Shown here: one piece after another, positions 1 through 5,280 of the stretch
How positions within the stretch are numbered: position 1 is the stretch's first letter
How the letters are laid out: the number at the start of each line of letters is the position of its first letter
Assembly: GCA_026770585.1 (NCBI GenBank)
Contig: MU646486.1
Span: forward strand, 335,436 to 346,769
DNA length: 11,334 nt
Reading direction: 5' to 3'
Origin: Baffinella frigidus
Taxonomy: Eukaryota; Cryptophyceae; Cryptomonadales; Baffinellaceae
Notes under the pieces: generated by a model
Database searches by the model: none
What the model saw: the letters and a program-made list of their open reading frames with translations, nothing else
Told to the model about the DNA's origin: nothing
Program-made: the position numbers and the translations under genes

Positions 1-80
1 GGGGTTTGGGGTTTGGGGTTTGGGGTTTGGGGTTTGGGGTTTGGGGTTTAGGGTTTAGGGTTTGGGAGGTTGGGTTTAGG
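1..80 (+). repeat. Telomere-like array, TTTGGGG variant passing into TTTAGGG
   Basis: The first 49 bases are seven exact GGGGTTT heptamers, followed by TTTAGGG and broken copies up to about base 80. The G-rich strand is on plus at the left edge. That is the reverse of what a true left chromosome end would show, so this is an internal telomere-like tract or a contig edge inside one. On the minus strand it would form the start of an intron after the exon ending at 87. Confidence 0.9.
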
Positions 81-86
81 GTTGAC

Positions 87-150
87 CGTCCCCAGCAGGC
101 AGGCCCGTCGTCATCTTGAGGTATGACTGGATGTTTGCGTAGGCTGCCGC
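87..150 (-). CDS. Candidate exon 5 of a minus-strand membrane-protein gene (partial gene)
   Basis: Read on minus, this 64-nt stretch opens after a good acceptor (CCACTCTCCAG, AG at 152-151) and closes at a possible donor G|GTCAAC (GT at 86-85). The peptide begins AAAYANIQSYLKMTTGLPAG. Both flanks are CCCTAAA-type repeats on the sense strand, so the exon is an island of ordinary coding sequence between telomere-like tracts. It joins in frame (phase 0) to the exon ending at 455. The family is not recognised. The gene would continue beyond the left edge. The splice sites are inferred by eye. Confidence 0.35.
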
Positions 151-205
151 CTGGAGAGTGGGGTTGTAGAGTTTAGGGTTTATTTAGGGTTTAGGGTTTA
201 GGTTC

Positions 206-293
206 AAAACTGGGCTCGCCATGAAATACATTTCGAGCAGGAAATCTATTTTAAAAAAGCAACACAAATACATTGATGGCGAGCCCAATTTTA
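206..293. repeat. Short inverted repeat with 20-bp arms
   Basis: Bases 206-225 and 274-293 are reverse complements apart from two positions, sharing the core TGGGCTCGCCAT. The 48-base AT-rich loop contains a run of six A. It could fold as a hairpin in the intron transcript, or it may be a MITE remnant. Confidence 0.7.
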
Positions 294-307
294 CGCAGGC
301 AGGGCCA

Positions 308-448
308 CTACCAGCCCTGCGAAGCGGACCAAATCGACGATTGTCTAGAATCATTTCCTCGGGTGGCACATTCGTTTTCGAAGGTGCCGCCCGAGGAATT
401 GGCGCATGCTCCAGCCTCGATTTGGTCCGCCTCAGAGGGCTGGTGAGG
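308..448. repeat. FB1 fold-back element, copy 1
   Basis: Outer arms at 308-338 and 418-448 are imperfect reverse complements. They share GATTTGGTCCGC and AGGGCTGGT. A second, inner pair nests between them: CCTCGGGTGGCAC (357-369) against GTGCCGCCCGAGG (384-396), with 12 of 13 positions pairing. The whole element could fold as one long hairpin. The same outer motif, GATTT followed by about ten bases and then AGGGCTGGTGG, recurs at 2926-3052, 2325-2363, 4034-4072 and 7029. That makes this a dispersed family. No target-site duplication is obvious. Confidence 0.75.
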
Positions 449-454
449 GCTGAC

Positions 455-550
455 CTGGCCTTGGCTGGTCTCGAGGCCAGCGTCGCTCGTGCACACGCGC
501 GAGGCAAGCGACTTTTGCGTTAACTCCTCCATCTCGTTCACCTGTTTCAT
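455..550 (-). CDS. Candidate exon 4 of the minus-strand gene
   Basis: The open frame on minus includes LTQKSLASRVCTSDAGLETS and ends SQGQ before CAG|GTCAG, a good donor (GT at 454-453). It starts either at an acceptor AAACAG|GTG (exon 541-455, exactly 29 codons) or at the ATG at 550. As an internal exon it is phase 0 at both ends and joins in frame to AAAYANIQSYL at 150. The block reads like a conserved soluble segment, but the family is not recognised. The main alternative is that the ATG at 550 begins a separate small gene. Confidence 0.4.
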
Positions 551-1024
551 TGAATCGCGGTCAGTACTTAATTCAAATCCCAGGCCGCGGGCGTGCGTCC
601 TCAGGGCATGGCTCGGCCTCAGTGCAGCGGGACTGGTGGGCCCACAACCCCGCCGGATCTGATGAGGGTGAAATCGAAATTGACGATGATGAATAAACGT
701 GTCAAACCGAGATCGAGGAGTGCGCGCGCACCGGCATAAGTGGCCGAGGTGGCCAGCATTAAGTGGATCACTCTCAGTTAGAGTCTACTCGAAGACAAGG
801 CCCTCCCTGCTCGTGAGGTGGGATACAGGGGTACCTCGCTCATGAGAAAGCGACCCCCCCTAGGATTACCATAGGGCCCTAGGCGTAGGCCTACTGTAGG
901 GTTCTGGGGGGGGGCGCTTTATTATGATCGAGGTAAAAGTGTGGGGCTGGCGGGAGACACAGCGCGAGGAGAGTGACCTTGATGAGGATGATGATGATTT
1001 GTTTGGCCGGTGCACATCGAACAC
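551..1024. other. Stretch without a supported gene
   Basis: If the minus-strand gene model holds, this is its third intron. I see no telomere array in it. It holds two adjacent 10-bp palindromes, TAGGGCCCTA (872-881) and GTAGGCCTAC (885-894), a run of nine G at about 906-914 and a short GAT-rich tract at about 980-998. A short plus-strand open frame ending in an acidic tail at 696 was considered and not called. Confidence 0.4.
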
Positions 1025-1154
1025 CAGCCAGGCTAGGCTGGTAGGGGCGGACCGAGTGGGCGATGTTGCGGCGCCAGGAGCGGAAGCCTTCGACCGAGTT
1101 CGCGTCGAACTGCGGCTCTGACACGATGCCCCACACGATCACTACGAACAACGC
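1025..1154 (-). CDS. Candidate exon 3, membrane segment, of the minus-strand gene
   Basis: On minus the frame opens after a pyrimidine-rich acceptor (TCCTCCTCGTTCGCAG, AG at 1156-1155) with A-LFVVIVWGIVSEPQFD, then SVEGFRSWRRNIAHSVRPYQ. The first dozen residues are strongly hydrophobic and are followed by a basic stretch, as in a membrane helix entering the cytosol. Most third codon positions are G or C. The start is phase 0 and fits the phase-0 end of the exon at 2371, giving LLLVLNVAVQ followed by ALFVVIVWGI. The 3' end is uncertain: G|GTGTTC at 1024 is possible but leaves the wrong phase for the exon at 541. Broken copies of this exon's start lie at 1312, 1412 and 1723. Confidence 0.45.
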
Positions 1155-1271
1155 CTGCGAACGAGGAGGAACACCGAATCAGACGACAGAGCCGGAGCGG
1201 AGCACAAGCCAGAGCCAGAACCTCTTCCCGGTGCGAATTTCAGGACGCGGCGTTCGTTTTTTACGTTTTTC

Positions 1272-1312
1272 GTGGTACGAATTCCCTCTGACACGATCAC
1301 CACGAATATCGC
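1272..1312 (-). pseudogene. Partial copy of the exon-3 start, 12-bp deletion
   Basis: After GGGCAG on minus the sequence reads GCGATATTCGTGGTGATCGT and then TCAGAG. It matches the start of the exon at 1154 but lacks the 12 bases coding for WGIV. Similarity fades after about 40 bases. An acceptor-like AG sits at the same place as in the parent. Confidence 0.6.
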
Positions 1313-1384
1313 CTGCCCCCGGCGGGGAATTCAGAGCGCGACGCTCCTCGCTGTGTAAGTGTTTTGTGGTCTGTCTCAGTGTAT

Positions 1385-1412
1385 TTAGGCTCACCGCCAC
1401 CACGAGTATCGC
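1385..1412 (-). pseudogene. Partial copy of the exon-3 start, diverged
   Basis: On minus, CTTCTCGCAG is followed by GCGATACTCGTGGTGGCGGT (peptide AILVVAV). This is the same exon start as at 1154 and 1312. Homology ends within about 25 bases. The upstream acceptor tract TTTTGGCTTCTCGCAG is intact. Confidence 0.5.
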
Positions 1413-1430
1413 CTGCGAGAAGCCAAAAGG

Positions 1431-1540
1431 TGGTTTACTTGTTCGGATTGGACCCGTGAGATAGCAAAACGGGGGACGATGATACCAACACTGTTTCCCG
1501 GGCAAGGCCTCCTGCGAAGGCCTTGCTTGAGAGAGACTTT
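1431..1540. repeat. Diverged direct repeat, copy 1
   Basis: The segment from TTGTTCGGA through GACGATGA, CAAC and CTGTTTCC to CAAGGC, CTTGCTTGAG and CTTTC is matched in the same order at 1785-1866. Together with the exon-start copies this suggests repeated duplication of one exon plus flank. It contains the perfect hairpin described at 1502. Confidence 0.6.
1502..1526. repeat. Perfect 9-bp stem hairpin
   Basis: GCAAGGCCT, a 7-base loop, then AGGCCTTGC. The related sequence near 1842-1858 keeps only part of the stem. Confidence 0.7.
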
Positions 1541-1542
1541 CA

Positions 1543-1723
1543 CGTCGAACTGCAGCTCTCCACTTAGCAGCGGCCGAGTTCTTTCCCCCCCCGGATATCC
1601 GGAGGAAATGCGGTTAGAATCCAATACAAATGGATAAGATTCTAGTACAAATCTTTTAGATGGTCTGTATCCGTGAAGCCCCCGGTGGCTGCTAACTGGA
1701 GCACGATGCCCCACGAATATCGC
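1543..1723 (-). pseudogene. Copy of the exon-3 start interrupted by a small insertion
   Basis: On minus, GACGCAG is followed by GCGATATTCGTGGGGCATCG, matching the exon at 1154 minus 11 bases. The match stops at the right end of a 144-bp inverted-repeat element. It resumes on the far side as GAGCTGCAGTTCGACG (1543-1557), which matches GAGCCGCAGTTCGACG in the parent. The element therefore appears to have inserted into an exon copy. Confidence 0.55.
1558..1701. mobile_element. MITE-like insertion with 14-bp terminal inverted repeats
   Basis: The ends CTCCACTTAGCAGC (1558-1571) and GCTGCTAACTGGAG (1688-1701) are inverted repeats with 13 of 14 positions matching. The 144-bp element has no coding capacity. 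Inside are the palindrome CCGGATATCCGG and a small stem AGAATC/GATTCT. It splits an exon copy that is continuous elsewhere in the window, which supports real insertion. A clear target-site duplication is not visible; GCTC and GAGC flank it. Elements of this kind depend on a transposase encoded elsewhere. Confidence 0.6.
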
Positions 1724-1784
1724 CTGCGTCAGATTTTTGGGGGATCAAATATATTTCATTCATGAGAGAGGAGAACACGCGTTT

Positions 1785-1866
1785 GTGCATTTGTTCGGAG
1801 GGGAACAAAAAGGGGTGACGATGACCAAACTCTTTCCTAAGCAAGGCTCCTGTGCTTGAGTCTTTC
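1785..1866. repeat. Diverged direct repeat, copy 2
   Basis: This is the partner of 1431-1540, with small deletions. Shared blocks are TTGTTCGGA, GACGATGA-CCAA, CTTTCC, AAGCAAGGC and GCTTGAG. Confidence 0.55.
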
Positions 1867-1878
1867 TATTATTTGGAG

Positions 1879-1896
1879 CTAAATCGGCCGATTTAG
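1879..1896. repeat. Perfect 18-bp palindrome
   Basis: CTAAATCGGCCGATTTAG reads the same on both strands. Outside it, CTTTCT (1862-1867) and AGAAAG (1904-1909) are further inverted matches offset by four bases. It could be a dimer-binding site, a cruciform or a repeat remnant. No function is shown. Confidence 0.85.
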
Positions 1897-2324
1897 TTGG
1901 GAGAGAAAGCAAGGATTCCTGGTACCAAATTGCCAGAAAATCACATCAGAAATCTCATCTGGTTCTAGGCAGCCATAGAAAGAGCTAGATCGCAGATCGT
2001 GCCACCCAGCGGACTACAATGAGAGGAATTTCGTGGATACCCCACAAGTTGATAAGTCCTATGTCCCTACGGTAGGAAATCCATAGGGTCGTAGGGTTGT
2101 TCCTACGGATATCCTAACCGAACGTCGCTCGGTCTTGGCCAGATTTTTCCTCCGTAGCTCGCTGTGTGGGTTGCCTGGAGCGAGAGGTTGATGGACTATT
2201 CTCAAGTTGGCATGCTGGGTGCGTGGCTCAAACCCGTCAACTGTGGGGCGAAAAGTCCCGGTCTCGCCAACAGGGGGAAAGGGGTACACTTCTGACGTGT
2301 ACCTCTGGTGAATTTTACTACACG

Positions 2325-2363
2325 AGGAGATTTGGGTTTGGTTCTCTTCTGAGGGCTGGTGGG
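2325..2363 (+). repeat. Solo FB1 arm
   Basis: GAGATTTGGGTTTGGTTCTC followed by TTCTGAGGGCTGGTGG matches the FB1 arm consensus. It has no partner arm nearby. On the minus-strand gene it lies at the 5' end of the intron, a few bases past the donor at 2370. FB1 copy 1 sits in the same place relative to the donor at 454. Confidence 0.65.
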
Positions 2364-2370
2364 AGTGCAC

Positions 2371-2484
2371 CTGGACCGCGACGTTGAGGACGAGGAGGAG
2401 CACGGTGTACGCTGACCCCGCGTAGCCCATCCCACCCTGGTTTTTGTCCGCCCCGATGTACACCACCGCGTCCCACATGCTCTC
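2371..2484 (-). CDS. Exon 2, transmembrane, of the minus-strand gene
   Basis: This is exactly 38 codons, phase 0 at both ends. It lies between a strong acceptor (CCCTTCCTTTCTCAG, AG at 2486-2485) and the donor CCAG|GTGCAC (GT at 2370-2369). The peptide starts ESMWDAVVYIGADKNQGG and continues MGYAGSAYTVLLLVLNVAVQ. The last 17 residues are a likely membrane helix. It joins in frame to the coiled-coil exon ending at 3120 and to ALFVVIVWGI at 1154, giving two membrane segments in a row. A full but damaged copy lies at 3907-4026 and a truncated copy at 2700. The protein family is not recognised with confidence. Confidence 0.6.
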
Positions 2485-2487
2485 CTG

Positions 2488-2562
2488 AGAAAGGAAGGGG
2501 GGGAGTGAGGCGCAGGGGGGGGATAGTGCAGGAGTGAGGGGGGGGGGGCGGGGGGGGAGCGC
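2488..2562 (+). repeat. G-run tract
   Basis: Repeated runs of 4 to 10 G, with little C, could form G-quadruplexes on plus. On minus it is a C/T-rich stretch directly upstream of the exon acceptor at 2485, so it can also act as a long pyrimidine tract. Confidence 0.6.
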
Positions 2563-2599
2563 GCTCGTGAGTGGGATGAGTGAGCATCGCGTAGCCCTC

Positions 2600-2661
2600 T
2601 CGCACACCCTCTCACACTGTCTCTCACACCCTCTCTCACACCCTCTCTCACAGAGGGTGTG
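2600..2661. repeat. CTCTCACACC repeats ending in a hairpin
   Basis: Degenerate repeats of about 10-12 bases (CTCTCACACC) end in CACACCCTCT (2637-2646), five bases, then AGAGGGTGTG (2652-2661), a perfect 10-bp stem. On minus the repeat reads as CERG-type peptide and is probably not coding. Confidence 0.75.
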
Positions 2662-2700
2662 ACCCATCCCGGTGTAGACTGCGGCGTCCCATATGCTCTC
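2660..2700 (-). pseudogene. Truncated second copy of exon 2
   Basis: On minus, GCGATCAG is followed by GAGAGCATATGGGACGCCGC. The peptide ESIWDAAVYTGMG matches ESMWDAVVYIG and then MG, skipping seven codons of the exon at 2484. After that it runs into the CACACC repeat. Upstream the sense strand reads CTAAACCCCAG, a telomere-like tract ending in an acceptor. It may be a dead duplicate or an alternative exon. Confidence 0.55.
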
Positions 2701-2925
2701 CTGATCGCGCCACAAAGTGCCACTGGGGTTTAGGGTTGAGCGTTGAGTGTGCAGGGTAAAGAACAGGATATTCTGTTCTATCGTAGGGAAAGAGTTTGGG
2801 GGGCGGGAGGCTCGTGAGTGGGGTGATGGGTTCGATTTTGTTGCGTGCGCCGTCCCTGGTTTCAACGTTGAACAAACCCGCATTTCTCTCTCTCTCTTCA
2901 GCCGGCCCCCCGGACGCGGCACACA

Positions 2926-3052
2926 CCACCAGCCCTGAGAGTGGGAGCAAATCGCCTGTTTCCATCGCCTTGATTCGGCGGAATCCAGCGACCTGCGGTA
3001 CAAATCAGGGATCTCGACAAAGAGGATTTTCTCCCATTCTGAGGGCTGGTGG
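2926..3052. repeat. FB1 fold-back element, copy 2
   Basis: Arms at 2926-2956 and 3023-3052 are inverted repeats. One reads GATTTGCTCCCACTCTCAGG and the other GATTTTCTCCCATTCTGAGG, each followed by GCTGGTGG. The 66-base centre contains GGTACAAATCAGGG, which resembles the core of the FB2 family. The element lies inside the first intron of the minus-strand gene. Confidence 0.8.
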
Positions 3053-3061
3053 CAGTTAGGC

Positions 3062-3112
3062 GAAACCTAAACCTCCACCCTAACCCTAAACCATAAACAT
3101 GAAACCCTAAAG
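3062..3112 (-). repeat. Short telomere-like tract in an intron
   Basis: About 50 bases of CCCTAAA-like units lie on plus, so the sense strand of the minus gene is G-rich here (GTGAAGGCTTTAGGG and onward). It starts within 8 bases of the donor at 3119. Confidence 0.8.
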
Positions 3113-3119
3113 CCTTCAC

Positions 3120-3524
3120 CTGCAGCTCGTAGCTTTGCTCCAGCTCTTCTGTGAGCCATGGCGATGCCTGGCCTTCGCGCGAGCCGTCCTCGGGACCCCC
3201 TTCCCCTCTCGATTCCATTTTGCCGCCCTCCTCCCTATCGGCTGTCACGACGTTGAGCTCAAGGTCGCCGGGGCTCCCGCCCAAGCCTCCGCCCTCGAAC
3301 ATTTTGTCGACCGGCGGGAACGCGTCGCCATTGTCTTTGTTTTCAAGAAACTTCACGCGCTCCCGCAGACCCCCGACCTCTTCCCGGAGACCCCCCACCT
3401 GTGCCTGCAGCGCCAAGACGATCGCGACAAGATCCGAGCCTTGCGCGTCGTGCCCGATGTGGGGCTTGGAACATGCGAGGGATTCGGATTCGATGGATGG
3501 TGATCGCCCGACCACGCCCCACAT
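3120..3524 (-). CDS. Exon 1, coiled-coil N-terminus, of the minus-strand gene
   Basis: This has an ATG at 3524 and 135 codons, ending YELQ before a strong donor CTGCAG|GTGAAG (GT at 3119-3118). Residues about 31-62 include ALQAQVGGLREEVGGLRERV followed by KFLEN, clear coiled-coil heptads. Then comes a Gly/Glu-rich, probably disordered stretch and WLTEELEQSYELQ. Third codon positions are mostly G or C. There is no signal peptide. It joins in phase 0 to ESMWDAVVYIG at 2484, so the coiled coil would precede the membrane part. The frame stays open upstream of the ATG for about 100 bases to a TAG, so an upstream start or acceptor cannot be excluded. The family is not recognised. Confidence 0.6.
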
Positions 3525-3819
3525 GTTGACGAGCGGCGAGAAGCACGGAGCGTCCGTCGCTCCAAAGGCCTTCCCGCGCTCTCGAAGAGCTCTCGAAGCT
3601 CGAGCGGGGAGCGGGCCTTGCTACGTATGTGTAGACACGACGTTACTCTAGAGACGTTACTCTGGTTGCACCTCACAATGGGCCTCATGATCTGATATTT
3701 TACCCCTTGGCTCATCACGTCCTTTTTGGGGGTTGGTCACGACCGGTCGTTAAAAAAAAACCCATACAATATTTATAAATCAACTTTACTCCTCTTCTCA
3801 CGCCTCCGACTCCCTTAAA
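3525..3819. other. Upstream flank of the minus-strand gene
   Basis: This holds a 14-bp-spaced duplication of GACGTTACTCT (3638-3663) and an AT-rich tract with a run of nine A and ATATTTATAAAT (about 3749-3781). The AT-rich tract could serve as a core promoter for the minus-strand gene, but nothing more specific is visible. It forms part of the spacer between the inverted arms. Confidence 0.3.
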
Positions 3820-4379
3820 CTCCTGCACTATCCCCCCCCTGCGCCTCACTCCCCCTTCCTTCTCACAGCCATCCTCTGAAGCAAATTTGCTCAATTTGCT
3901 AAAGCGGAGAGCATGTGGGACGCGGTGGTGTAGATCTACATCGTGGCGGACAAAAACCAGGGTGGGATGGGCTACGCGGGGTCAGCGTACACCGTGCTCC
4001 TCCTCGTCCTCAACGTCGCGGTCCAGGTGCACTCCCACCAGCCCTCAGAAGAGAACCAAACCCAAATCTCCTCGTGTAGTAAAATTCACCAGAGGTACAC
4101 GTCAGAAGTGTACCCCTTTCCCCCTGTTGGCGAGACCGGGACCTTTCGCCCCACAGTTGACGGGTTTGAGCCACGCACCCAGCATGCCAACTTGAGAATA
4201 GTCCATCAACCTCTCGCTCCAGGCAACCCACACAGCGAGCTACGGAGGAAAAATCTGGCCAAGACCGAGCGACGTTCGGTTAGGATATCCGTAGAAACAA
4301 CCCTACGACCCTATGGATTTCCTACCGTAGGGACATAGGACTTATCAACTTGTGGGGTATCCACGAAATTCCTCTCATT
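3820..4379. repeat. Right arm of a large inverted duplication
   Basis: Reverse complement of 2018-2534. It differs by 37 extra bases just before the exon copy (within 3857-3906), which destroy the acceptor, by 6 extra bases in the exon, and by very few substitutions. An FB1 solo arm is duplicated with it at 4034-4072. Confidence 0.9.
3907..4026 (+). pseudogene. Inverted, decayed copy of exon 2
   Basis: This is 120 bases matching the 114-base exon at 2484-2371 on the opposite strand. A 6-base insertion creates TAGATCTA and puts an in-frame TAG at 3931-3933, after ESMWDAVV. One further change turns IGAD into IVAD. The acceptor is lost, while the donor CCAG|GTGCAC is kept. It cannot supply a working exon in this frame. 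Confidence 0.75.
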
Positions 4380-4388
4380 ACTGAGACA

Positions 4389-4430
4389 GGAGTTACGTAC
4401 CGTCAGACCGGAGTTACGTACCGTCAGACC
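4389..4430 (+). repeat. Exact 21-bp tandem duplication
   Basis: GGAGTTACGTACCGTCAGAC plus C occurs twice (4389-4409 and 4410-4430), ten bases beyond the end of the right arm. Confidence 0.95.
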
Positions 4431-4745
4431 CCCGCCCTCCGGGGGCCCTCTGGGGGCCCTCTGGGGGCCCTCCGGGGGCCGTTGGGGGGCGGAGCGGAGC
4501 GGGTGCTCCGCTCCGCTCCGCCCCCCAACCCCCGCACTCCGGGGGGCCCTGAGGGGAGCTGCCCTCAGGGTGCCCCTGCGGGGAGCTCAGGGAATTTCCC
4601 TGGGGAGCTGTGTGGGGGGCTCCGATGGAGGTTGTTGGTAGTGGGGGGCTCCGCCCCCCAACCCCCGCCCTCCGGGGGCCCTCTGGGGGCCCTCCGGGGG
4701 CCCTCCGGGGGCCCTCTGGGGGTCCTCCGGGGAGCTTCGGGGTCA
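4431..4745. repeat. GC-rich repeat block with strong hairpins
   Basis: Two arrays of an 11-bp unit GGGGGCCCTCY (about 4436-4480 and 4665-4730) flank hairpins. The first hairpin has a perfect 22-bp stem (4481-4502 with 4508-4529) that includes GGGGGGCGGAGCGGAGC. The second is TGGGGGG/CCCCCCA at 4642-4660. Long open frames here only reflect the repeat (GGP/GAL-type peptides) and are not called as genes. The block is sharply more GC-rich than the following 300 bases. Confidence 0.85.
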
Positions 4746-5057
4746 AGGGGCGGGAAATATCGACCGAATAAACGGAAACGTGAAAAGTCAACAGCGATCA
4801 AAAGTGGTCTGAAAACTCGAGACTGACAAAACTCGATTCTGAAAAGTCGTGTATACATTTTTTTTCAAGGGAACGTGATCTGCGGTACAAGTGTTTTAAA
4901 AAGAGCAGTTGCTGTAAAGAAGTTCACCATAGGTGTTTTTCTGGTCACGTACCCTTGTTTTGCCCCAAGGCCCTTGCCATTTTTTGCCCGTTCGGGGCAA
5001 AAAAAAGGCCGGGAATAAATCCTTATTTTATTCAGTTTTTCAGAAATCACCTGCCAC
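4746..5057. other. AT-richer stretch without a supported gene
   Basis: Base composition drops sharply from the GC block. The stretch contains a hairpin at 4980-5004 and a run of eight T at about 4858-4865. If the exon at 5238-5058 is real, this is its downstream intron on minus. Confidence 0.35.
4980..5004. repeat. Hairpin TTTTTTGCCC / GGGCAAAAAA
   Basis: Perfect 10-bp stem with a 5-base loop (GTTCG), followed by more A on plus. It looks like a bacterial terminator by shape, but the setting is eukaryotic, so no such role is claimed. Confidence 0.7.
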
Positions 5058-5238
5058 CTGTGTGTACAAAGCAACCAGAACCTCCCCGAAGTAAGTGCCG
5101 ATAAGTGCCCCCGGCGGCGCCTCCCGCGGGGGTCTTGCCAGACGGGCGAAAATTTGGGTTGCGCAGAGTACATCTGTGTTGAGGGTCATATTTGGATGGC
5201 AAGCCATACAGGTGGAGTCAGAAGAGCCGATGTTGGGC
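5058..5238 (-). CDS. Candidate isolated exon, unknown protein
   Basis: On minus an open stretch includes STCMACHPNMTLNTDVLCAT and ends PPGALIGTYFGEVLVALYTQ before ACACAG|GTGGCAGG, a good donor (GT at 5057-5056). A weak acceptor TTGGTAG lies at 5239. Composition switches from GC-rich to AT-rich exactly at the donor, as expected at an exon/intron border. A telomere-like array lies upstream on the sense strand. GALIGTYFGEVL faintly recalls the G-x-I-x-x-Y-x-G-E-V/I motif of SET domains, but this is too weak for a call. Confidence 0.25.
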
Positions 5239-5280
5239 CTACCTACCAACCTAAAATTAACAGTGGGGTTGCCTAGGTAG

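Larger units (their letters stand above)
151..454 (-). other. Putative intron with two inverted repeats and telomere-like 3' end
   Basis: On minus this begins GTCAGCCCTC directly after CAG and ends CTCTCCAG. Its 5' half is an FB1 fold-back element and its middle is a second short inverted repeat. Its 3' part, minus 203 to 160, is mostly CCCTAAA repeats. It separates two exons that join in phase 0. No other gene is seen inside it. Confidence 0.35.
2018..2534. repeat. Left arm of a large inverted duplication
   Basis: This 517-bp arm is the reverse complement of 3820-4379. The outer 353 bases (2018-2370 against 4027-4379) have equal length and I find only two substitutions. The inner part differs by a 6-base and a 37-base insertion, both in the right arm. 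The arm contains the membrane exon at 2484-2371 on minus. Such high identity points to a recent event. The 1285-bp spacer carries the first exon of the same gene. Confidence 0.9.

Noticed and set aside
584-696. Plus-strand terminal exon ending in an acidic tail (SDEGEIEIDDDE)
   Set aside because: It has an acceptor-like CCCAG and a natural-looking end, but any upstream exons would have to overlap the better supported minus-strand exon at 541-455, and no ATG is in frame nearby.
1063-1464. 133-codon plus-strand open frame
   Set aside because: It crosses the exon-start repeats antisense and has no coding pattern. The minus frame of 1154-1025 explains the composition better.
3943-4338. Long plus-strand open frame in the right arm, mirrored on minus at 2059-2450
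   Set aside because: The first part is the duplicated exon. The rest continues past a good donor into FB1 and flank. Conservation between arms reflects recent duplication, not selection.
4350-4826. Long open frames over the GC-rich block on both strands
   Set aside because: The peptides are GGP/GAL repeats created by the 11-bp arrays. Open frames on both strands are expected in such sequence.
4980-5004. Rho-independent terminator
   Set aside because: The shape fits, but nothing else in the window is bacterial and no gene ends just before it.
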